From CAZVLE01 sp964627855 (GTDB lineage: Bacteria; Bacillota; Dethiobacteria; DTU022): a DNA stretch of 18,518 nt. The translations under genes were made by a program, and so were the position numbers. Where the stretch lies: contig CAZVLE010000062.1 in NCBI GenBank assembly GCA_964627855.1, positions 1-18,518 on the forward strand, in the 5' to 3' direction. Positions 12,789-18,518 of this stretch are shown here, one piece after another. The notes beneath the pieces are model-generated. The model made no database searches. It saw only the letters and a program-made list of their open reading frames with translations, and was not told the origin of the DNA. Position 1 is the first letter of the stretch. Each line of letters begins with the position of its first letter.

Positions 12789-14801
12789 TTGAGCCCATTT
12801 TTACGGCAAATAACTTTCTACCTGGTTATAGCCCTGGTAGTTTTTATCCTGCTAGCCACTTTTAGTAGTGATGCCCAGCCAGGCGAAATACGCTATGATC
12901 AGTTTATTCAAAAGATTGAAAGAGGCGAAGTGGCCAGGGTTTCCATCTATGGCAACGAAATAGAAGCTGCTCTAACAGACGGCACGGAAGTTAAGACTGT
13001 CAGACCTGAAGATCACAACCTTACCGAGCTTTTACTGGAAAATAACATTCACTACGAAACATTTAAGGCCCGTGGTCCCAGTTGGTGGCAAAGCGCCCTT
13101 ACCTATATGATCCCTTTTCTGCTGATTATCGGTATCTTTTTCTTTTTCATGCAGCAGTCTCAGGGTGGTGGCAACCGGGTCATGAATTTCGGAAAAAGCA
13201 GGGCTCGCCTGCAGGAAGGTGACAAAAAAAAGGTTACTTTCAAAGATGTGGCGGGTGCAGATGAAGAAAGAGCTGAACTTTCAGAGGTTGTCGACTTCCT
13301 TAAAGATCCCCGCAAGTATATTGAAATCGGTGCACGCATCCCGAAAGGTATATTGTTGGTTGGGCCACCTGGTACAGGAAAAACTTTGCTGGCAAGGGCG
13401 GTGGCCGGCGAGGCCGATGTTCCTTTCTTTAGCATTAGCGGTTCTGATTTCGTGGAGATGTTTGTCGGGGTTGGAGCTTCCAGGGTGCGTGATATGTTTG
13501 AAAACGCCAAGAAGAATTCACCCTGTATTGTCTTTATCGATGAAATAGATGCTGTCGGGCGCCAGCGCGGAGCGGGACTCGGTGGCGGCCACGATGAAAG
13601 GGAGCAGACACTTAACCAACTGCTTGTTGAAATGGATGGTTTTGATGTCAATGAAGGCATCATCATTGTCGCGGCAACCAACAGGCCGGATATTCTCGAT
13701 CCTGCCCTGCTAAGGCCGGGTCGTTTTGACCGTGAAATTACAGTCGGCCTTCCTGATGTTAACGGAAGGGAAGAAATCCTGAAGGTCCACACCAGAAACA
13801 AGAATATTTCAGAAGAAGTAAAATTAAAAACTGTTGCCCGCGGCACGCCTGGTTTTACAGGTGCAGATCTTGAAAATGTCGTCAATGAAGCTGCCCTTTT
13901 AACAGCGCGTGTTTCAAAAAAACAGATCAGCATGAAAGAGCTGGAAGAAGCTGTAGAGAGAGTCGTGGCCGGCACTCAGAAAAAAAGTCGGGTCATTAGC
14001 CCTTTTGAAAAGAAAATAGTTGCCTATCACGAGGCAGGCCATGCCCTGGTTGGCTATTTGCTTCCTCATACCGATCCGGTGCACAAGGTGTCAATCATAC
14101 CCCGTGGCCGCGCTGGTGGTTATACTCTCATGTTTCCGGAAGAAGATCGCTATTATATGACCAAGACAGAGCTCCTGGACAGGGTCAGTACTCTTCTCGG
14201 AGGAAGAGTGGCAGAGAAGCTGGTTCTAAACGATATCAGCACCGGTGCTCAAAATGATCTGGAGAGGGCCACATCAATCGTACGCCAGATGATCATGGAG
14301 TATGGGATGAGCGATACACTCGGACCGATAACTTTAGGCAAGAAACATGATCAAGTATTTTTAGGACGCGACCTGGCCCGTGATCGTGACTATAGCGAAG
14401 AAATTGCTAAGGCAATTGACCAGGAAATCAGAAAAACCATTGATGATTGCTACCAGAAAGCACAGGACATTCTGGAGCAGGAGCGTTCCAAATTGGAAAA
14501 AATCGCTCAGGCTCTGCTTGACAAGGAAACTTTAGACGCAGAAGAGATTAAGGCGCTTGTTGAAGGTAGAGAACTGCCTGAAAGAAAAGAAAACGATCAA
14601 GTCGATCAAGATGATCTGCATGACAATAATGAACCTTCTGCAGCAGACGATCAGAAAGCTGACACCGTAAAAAAAGGTAAAGCGAAAAAAGAAACTGTAC
14701 CGGAAGTGGAGACAATCCAGGTGACAAAAAAGAAAGCCGATCGCCGTGCTTCATTTCAGCAGCGAACTGAGCAGAAAGAAAAACCGAAAGAAGATCACTA
14801 A
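12789..14801 (+). CDS. ftsH: ATP-dependent zinc metalloprotease FtsH
   Basis: The 670-residue membrane-anchored AAA+ protease degrades misfolded membrane proteins and regulators as a hexamer. TM1 is at about 7-24 and TM2 at about 105-124, with an extracytoplasmic domain between. The AAA module has Walker A GPPGTGKT (192-199), Walker B with acidic DEID (251-254) and the second region of homology LLRPGRFDRE (307-316). The M41 zinc site is HEAGH (414-418) with Asp490 as the probable third ligand. The C-terminal tail (about 600-670) is highly charged and probably disordered. The start is TTG at 12789, with a strong SD ending about 8 nt upstream. It has its own promoter and ends at a bidirectional terminator. 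tilS-hpt-ftsH is a conserved Bacillota order. Confidence 0.98.
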   Translation: MSPFLRQITFYLVIALVVFILLATFSSDAQPGEIRYDQFIQKIERGEVARVSIYGNEIEAALTDGTEVKTVRPEDHNLTELLLENNIHYETFKARGPSWWQSALTYMIPFLLIIGIFFFFMQQSQGGGNRVMNFGKSRARLQEGDKKKVTFKDVAGADEERAELSEVVDFLKDPRKYIEIGARIPKGILLVGPPGTGKTLLARAVAGEADVPFFSISGSDFVEMFVGVGASRVRDMFENAKKNSPCIVFIDEIDAVGRQRGAGLGGGHDEREQTLNQLLVEMDGFDVNEGIIIVAATNRPDILDPALLRPGRFDREITVGLPDVNGREEILKVHTRNKNISEEVKLKTVARGTPGFTGADLENVVNEAALLTARVSKKQISMKELEEAVERVVAGTQKKSRVISPFEKKIVAYHEAGHALVGYLLPHTDPVHKVSIIPRGRAGGYTLMFPEEDRYYMTKTELLDRVSTLLGGRVAEKLVLNDISTGAQNDLERATSIVRQMIMEYGMSDTLGPITLGKKHDQVFLGRDLARDRDYSEEIAKAIDQEIRKTIDDCYQKAQDILEQERSKLEKIAQALLDKETLDAEEIKALVEGRELPERKENDQVDQDDLHDNNEPSAADDQKADTVKKGKAKKETVPEVETIQVTKKKADRRASFQQRTEQKEKPKEDH

Positions 14802-14823
14802 AAGAGCCTGCGGGCTCTTTTTC
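14801..14823. terminator. Bidirectional rho-independent terminator between ftsH and the convergent amidohydrolase
   Basis: An 8-bp stem, AAAGAGCC (14801-14808) with GGCTCTTT (14813-14820), has loop TGCG. It is flanked by T runs on the plus strand and by A on the left, so it also works on the minus strand. It begins on the last base of the ftsH stop and ends next to the amidohydrolase stop. Confidence 0.88.
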
Positions 14824-15660
14824 TTATCTAATTCTGGCTAAGAAATCTAATGCATTTTGATAAAAAAGACCTGGCAATATTTTCCGTGGCAAAGCAAGCT
14901 GTAAGATTCTACTGATTCCGTTCCGGGGCGGCTCCAGGATAAATGGAAAATCACTTCCGTAAAGAATCCGATCGGGATAACTTAGAATGACTTTTTTTAT
15001 CTCATCAAGTGGCGTAAAAATGTTTTTATTTTGAAAAACAAAAGCTGTATCAAGGTAAAGCCCATCATAGGTTTGGAGCAATTTCATATATGCAGGCAGG
15101 TCGTTTAACCCTAGGTGGGGAATGATCAGGTTTAAGTTCGGGAACTGATGCAAAAGATTGGTTACATATTTAACGCCAAGATGTTTTTCGGAGGGTTGTG
15201 GAAAGTTGCCGGCATGGATAATTACTCCCTTTGAGCGCTCAATAAGGGCTTCATAGAGGGGAAAGAGTCTACGGTCATCGGGGCGGTGTTGCTGAACAAG
15301 GCAGTGCAGTTTCATGCCCGGAAACTTATAATGATCAAGACACTCTACAAGTACCTTTGCAAAATCTGGGTCTTCCGGGTGAATAGCCCCGAAAGGATAC
15401 AACCAGGGATTATTTTCACAGTATTGCGCCAGCCAGTGGTTTAACTTTCGCGACATTCCTGGCTTGTGTGTGTAGGCAAGAGTAAATGCTTTCTCAACGC
15501 CCTGGTCAAGTAAGTCTTTGACCAGCTGGTCCGGGTTGGTTTCAAAGGGTAGCTTCCAGCCATATACTTTAGAAAAAAAGTGAAAAACGGCTTCCATCAT
15601 TTTTTCGGGAAAGATATGAATATGGCTGTCAATGATCCTTCCAGGCAATTTATTATTCAT
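14824..15660 (-). CDS. Amidohydrolase family 2 (TIM-barrel metal-dependent hydrolase)
   Basis: The 278-residue protein carries the metal ligands expected of amidohydrolase_2 enzymes. These are HIH (His13, His15) after strand 1, His149 (VIIHAGN), His182 (IIPHLG) and Asp237 (YGSDFPF). Lys117 lies at the end of a strand (GMKLH). The family includes decarboxylases (ACMSD, uracil-5-carboxylate type) and hydrolases; the substrate cannot be read from sequence. Length is typical and no signal peptide is seen. The start is ATG at 15660, with SD AGGAGAA about 8 nt upstream. It converges on ftsH and diverges from the P1 peptidase gene with 210 nt between starts, so it has its own promoter. A role linked to its neighbours is not evident. 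Confidence 0.88.
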   Translation of the reverse strand: MNNKLPGRIIDSHIHIFPEKMMEAVFHFFSKVYGWKLPFETNPDQLVKDLLDQGVEKAFTLAYTHKPGMSRKLNHWLAQYCENNPWLYPFGAIHPEDPDFAKVLVECLDHYKFPGMKLHCLVQQHRPDDRRLFPLYEALIERSKGVIIHAGNFPQPSEKHLGVKYVTNLLHQFPNLNLIIPHLGLNDLPAYMKLLQTYDGLYLDTAFVFQNKNIFTPLDEIKKVILSYPDRILYGSDFPFILEPPRNGISRILQLALPRKILPGLFYQNALDFLARIR

Positions 15661-15870
15661 TGGTAGGATTCTCCTGTTATAACTGGTGCTTTCTCAACAG
15701 ATGTTTTCATTTTATCTTAATTCTTTTTGGAAGCCTATTCTCACTATCGCGTGCTTGATAATAGCAGCGAATTTTTGTTAGGAATGCAAATTTAGCTGAG
15801 AGCCGGACGTCGGTCATGCTATCCCTATAAAGTATACTGTATGCGAAGTTATTTTTAAAGGAGTGAGATT

Positions 15871-16824
15871 ATGACTATGGCACGGGGCATCACTGAAATT
15901 GAGGGAATCAGGGTTGGTGTGGCCGGGGACCTTAAAGGAGCGACCGGAATAACGGTTATACTGGTTGAAGATGGAGCCAGGGCGGCGGTAGAGGTGAGTG
16001 GTTCCGCTCCCGGTACACGTGAAACTGATTTGCTCAAACCGGGCCGGCTGGTTGATAAGGTACAGGCTATTGTTCTGGCTGGCGGCAGCGCTTTTGGCCT
16101 CGACGCTGCTTCCGGAGTAGTTGAATATTTGGAAGAAATAAAAGCGGGTTTTCCTGTAGGTGATCTTGTGGTTCCTATTGTGCCGTCTGCAGTTCTCTTT
16201 GATCTGTTTATCGGTACCGGCAGTATTCGTCCGGACAGGGCAATGGGTTACCTGGCCTGCCAGAATGCTTCAGATGGCCCTGTTCCCGAGGGTTCTGTTG
16301 GAGCGGGTACCGGTGCAACGGTAGGAAAAATTTACGGCATGCCCGGCGCAGTTAAAACTGGTCAGGGCTCCGCAGCGCTCTGCAGAGATGATTTGATTGT
16401 TGCTGCCCTGGTAGTGGTCAATGCCTTTGGGGATATTTATGATCCTGGGGGTAATTTGCTGGCCGGACCGCGCAACCCTGAAACAGGGAGGATGGAAAGA
16501 ACTATAAATTTAATGCTTGATTCCGGGCAGGACGGTTTTCCGGGCAATACTACTCTTGGGGTGGTTGCCACCAATGCCGATCTGGACTGCGCTGCACTGG
16601 GTAAAGTCTGCCAGCTGGCCCATGATGGCCTTGCCCGTTCGATCTGGCCCGTTCATACCATGTGGGATGGTGATACCATCTTTTCATTATCCAGGGGCGG
16701 TATTGTTGCCGACGTTAACCTGGTCAGCCTGATGGCGGCAGAAGCGATGAGTGCCGCGGTATTAAGAGCAGCTTTACAGGCAACTTCCCTGGCCGGTATC
16801 CCGGCAGCTGCTGACCTGAAATAG
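15871..16824 (+). CDS. P1 family (S58/DmpA-like) self-processing peptidase
   Basis: This 317-residue protein belongs to the Ntn-like P1 peptidase family (DmpA, BapA), whose precursor cleaves itself in front of a Ser/Thr that becomes the N-terminal nucleophile. The glycine-rich segment AIVLAGGSAFGLDAASGV (about 66-83) and VGAGTGATVGK (about 147-157) are family hallmarks. The processing site is in FPGNTTLGVVATNA, so Thr227 or its neighbour Thr228 is the expected nucleophile. Relatives are aminopeptidases or beta-peptidyl aminopeptidases, and many are uncharacterised. The start is ATG 15871, with SD AAAGGAGTG upstream. A second ATG (15877) is in frame two codons later. No signal peptide is seen, so it is likely cytoplasmic. 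It diverges from the amidohydrolase gene and precedes fhs after 189 nt. Confidence 0.88.
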   Translation: MTMARGITEIEGIRVGVAGDLKGATGITVILVEDGARAAVEVSGSAPGTRETDLLKPGRLVDKVQAIVLAGGSAFGLDAASGVVEYLEEIKAGFPVGDLVVPIVPSAVLFDLFIGTGSIRPDRAMGYLACQNASDGPVPEGSVGAGTGATVGKIYGMPGAVKTGQGSAALCRDDLIVAALVVVNAFGDIYDPGGNLLAGPRNPETGRMERTINLMLDSGQDGFPGNTTLGVVATNADLDCAALGKVCQLAHDGLARSIWPVHTMWDGDTIFSLSRGGIVADVNLVSLMAAEAMSAAVLRAALQATSLAGIPAAADLK

Positions 16825-16832
16825 AAATACGG

Positions 16833-16851
16833 CTTATTTGTAAAAAATAAG
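16833..16851 (+). terminator. Weak AT-rich hairpin after the P1 peptidase gene
   Basis: CTTATTT / AAATAAG (7 bp, loop GTAAA) begins 8 nt after the stop. It lacks a T run, so it is a poor terminator candidate. Confidence 0.25.
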
Positions 16852-16936
16852 TGAAATCTTGAACATTTAAGCAGGAATTATAAAAGATATGTTGAATAAA
16901 CTTGTTTGTCTGCCTTTGTCCATAAAGGTTAATCAA

Positions 16937-16971
16937 ACAGCGATTCATGAAAATAATTTGTTATTCGCTGT
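16937..16971 (+). promoter_or_regulatory. Inverted repeat upstream of fhs
   Basis: ACAGCGA (16937-16943) pairs with TCGCTGT (16965-16971) around a 21-nt AT-rich spacer, about 43 nt before the fhs ATG. It could be an operator or a leader hairpin. No folate riboswitch is recognisable and no convincing promoter hexamers were found in the 189-nt gap. Confidence 0.3.
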
Positions 16972-17013
16972 AGGTTTAAGATCAATTGAAAAATAATGAA
17001 GGAGGTTGTTTTA

Positions 17014-18518
17014 ATGCCGTTGGATCCAACCAAACATGCTGACTGGGAAATAGCAGAAGCCGCCGAGGCGGACATGAAGCAGGTTTACCAGTTGGCAGAG
17101 GAGCTGGGTCTTGAAAAAGAAGAGCTCCTGCCCCACGGTCACTATGTGGCCAAAGTAGATTACAAGAAAGTAGTTGAAAGACTGAAAGATAAGCCTGACG
17201 GAAAATACATTGACGTTACGGCTATCACTCCCACTCCCCTTGGTGAAGGGAAATCAACTTCGACCATGGGTCTTACTGAAGGAATGGGTGTGCGCGGTAA
17301 AAATGTTATCGCGACTATTCGCCAGCCTTCCGGCGGTCCGACCATGAATGTCAAAGGTTCTGCAGCAGGAGGCGGTCTGGCCCAGTGTATCCCTCTGACT
17401 CCTTTTTCCCTGGGCTTGACCGGAGATATCAACGCGATCATGAATGCGCATAACCTGGCCATGGTAGCCATGACTTCGCGTATTCAGCATGAATTTAACT
17501 CCAGTGACGCTTTTCTGGAACGCAGTGGGTTAAAAAGGTTAAACATCGATCCCCGTAATGTCGAGATGAAATGGATTATTGACTTCTGCGCCCAGGCTTT
17601 GAGAAACATAATTATCGGGCTGGGCGGCAGGAAAGATGGGTTCATGATGAACTCAAACTTTGCCATCGCCGTTTCTTCCGAGGTTATGGCTATTTTGGCC
17701 GTGGCTAAAGATTTAAAAGATATGCGTGAGCGGATGGCCAAGATCGTGGTTGCCTACGATAAAAAAGGCAATCCAGTTACCACCGGTGATCTTGACGTAG
17801 CCGGGGCGATGACTGCCTGGATGGTTGACGCTATTAATCCTAACCTGATGCAGACCCTGGAAGGTCAGCCGGTCTTTGTTCACGCCGGTCCCTTTGCCAA
17901 TATTGCTATCGGTCAGTCTTCAATTATTGCCGATCGTGTCGCCCTCAAGCTTGGTGATTACGTGATTACCGAGTCGGGCTTTGCTGCTGATATTGGTTTT
18001 GAAAAGTTCTGGAATCTCAAGTGCCGCATGTCCGGCCTGACCCCGCATTGCGCTGTTATCGTGGCTACTATTCGTGCTCTGAAATGCCATGGTGGTGCAC
18101 CGGTTCCAATACCCGGCCAGCCGCTTGATCCGGCCTACAGCCAGGAAAATGTTGAGTGGGTTGAAAAGGGTTGTGAAAACCTTATCCATCATATCAATAC
18201 AGTTAAGAAAGCCGGAATCAATCCGGTTGTCTGTATCAACCACTTCTACACAGATACCGATAACGAAGTAAAAGCGGTTCGGCGTCTTGCAGAAGAAGCC
18301 GGTGCCAGGGTGGCTTTATCCAAGCACTGGCAGTACGGTGGCGAGGGTGCAACAGAGTTTGCCGATGCAGTTATCGAAGCATGTAACGAACCCAATGAAT
18401 TCAGGTATCTCTACGAACTGGAAACTCCGTTGCGCCAGCGCATAGAGCTTATTGCCAAGGAAGTTTATGGTGCTGACGGTGTTGAATATTCAGCTGAAGC
18501 TCTTGAAAAAGCAAAAAG
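17014..18518 (+). CDS. fhs: Formate-tetrahydrofolate ligase, C-terminus cut by window edge
   Basis: 501 residues are visible and the frame is open at the right edge; the full enzyme would be about 560-590. It forms 10-formyl-THF from formate, THF and ATP, the entry of formate into the methyl branch of the Wood-Ljungdahl pathway. The P-loop GEGKST is at 77-82 and the second family signature VATIRALKCHGG at 350-361; GGEGATEFA follows near the end. Several usually invariant stretches differ from the Moorella/Clostridium enzyme: RQPSGGPTMNVKG replaces REPSLGPSFGIKG, and there are extra residues near 165-190 and 365-380. This suggests a distinct FTHFS subfamily. The start is ATG 17014, with SD GAAGGAGG about 8 nt upstream. 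Confidence 0.95.
   Translation, partial: MPLDPTKHADWEIAEAAEADMKQVYQLAEELGLEKEELLPHGHYVAKVDYKKVVERLKDKPDGKYIDVTAITPTPLGEGKSTSTMGLTEGMGVRGKNVIATIRQPSGGPTMNVKGSAAGGGLAQCIPLTPFSLGLTGDINAIMNAHNLAMVAMTSRIQHEFNSSDAFLERSGLKRLNIDPRNVEMKWIIDFCAQALRNIIIGLGGRKDGFMMNSNFAIAVSSEVMAILAVAKDLKDMRERMAKIVVAYDKKGNPVTTGDLDVAGAMTAWMVDAINPNLMQTLEGQPVFVHAGPFANIAIGQSSIIADRVALKLGDYVITESGFAADIGFEKFWNLKCRMSGLTPHCAVIVATIRALKCHGGAPVPIPGQPLDPAYSQENVEWVEKGCENLIHHINTVKKAGINPVVCINHFYTDTDNEVKAVRRLAEEAGARVALSKHWQYGGEGATEFADAVIEACNEPNEFRYLYELETPLRQRIELIAKEVYGADGVEYSAEALEKAK

Noticed and set aside
13160..13975. Long minus-strand ORF (271 aa) within ftsH.
   Set aside because: It is a Ser/Thr/Pro-rich mirror of the conserved AAA domain of ftsH, with no domain of its own.
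1..18518. CRISPR arrays, transposases, integrases, phage genes, rRNA or tRNA genes.
   Set aside because: No regularly spaced repeats, mobile-element proteins or cloverleaf-forming sequences were seen.

Overview
The window looks like chromosomal DNA of an anaerobic, Clostridia-like member of the Bacillota. It has moderate GC, strong Shine-Dalgarno sites and frequent TTG/GTG starts. Its core is the conserved block mfd - spoVB-like - mazG - hup - divIC - yabR - tilS - hpt - ftsH. A formate-tetrahydrofolate ligase (fhs) at the right edge suggests a folate C1 or Wood-Ljungdahl route. The exact lineage cannot be fixed from sequence alone.

Left part (1-1904, all on the minus strand): a formate/nitrite-type channel carrying an extra N-terminal cysteine module, then a small protein that is a free-standing paralogue of that module, then the 5' part of an iron-containing alcohol dehydrogenase. 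Nothing I recognise names the cysteine module. It aligns without gaps between the two proteins (four Cys, C-x15-C-x18-C-x7-C, plus W-x-E-Y and VPE) and is the best candidate for something undescribed. A 382-nt divergent intergenic region with stacked palindromes separates this group from mfd.

Central part (2287-14801, plus strand): transcription-coupled repair (mfd), a lipid or polysaccharide flippase, a YabN-type MazG pyrophosphohydrolase, HU, the divisome protein DivIC/FtsB, the S1-domain protein YabR, tRNA-Ile lysidine synthase, hypoxanthine phosphoribosyltransferase and the FtsH protease. The order matches Bacillus and Clostridium, but the sporulation and ribosome-quality-control genes usually interleaved here (spoVT, rqcP/yabO, yabP, yabQ, spoIIE) are absent. 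That fits a lineage that lost or never had these genes at this locus. The gaps contain readable promoters, one good terminator, a 53-nt element repeated upstream of both divIC and ftsH, and a potentially structured stretch before ftsH. YabR has an ideal SD but apparently an ATC start codon.

Right part (14801-18518): ftsH ends in a bidirectional terminator shared with a convergent TIM-barrel amidohydrolase. A divergent P1-family (DmpA-like) self-processing peptidase follows, then a 5' fragment of fhs in a form that differs visibly from the Moorella-type enzyme. The formate channel at one end and fhs at the other may both handle formate, but 15 kb of housekeeping genes lie between them, so no operon link is implied.
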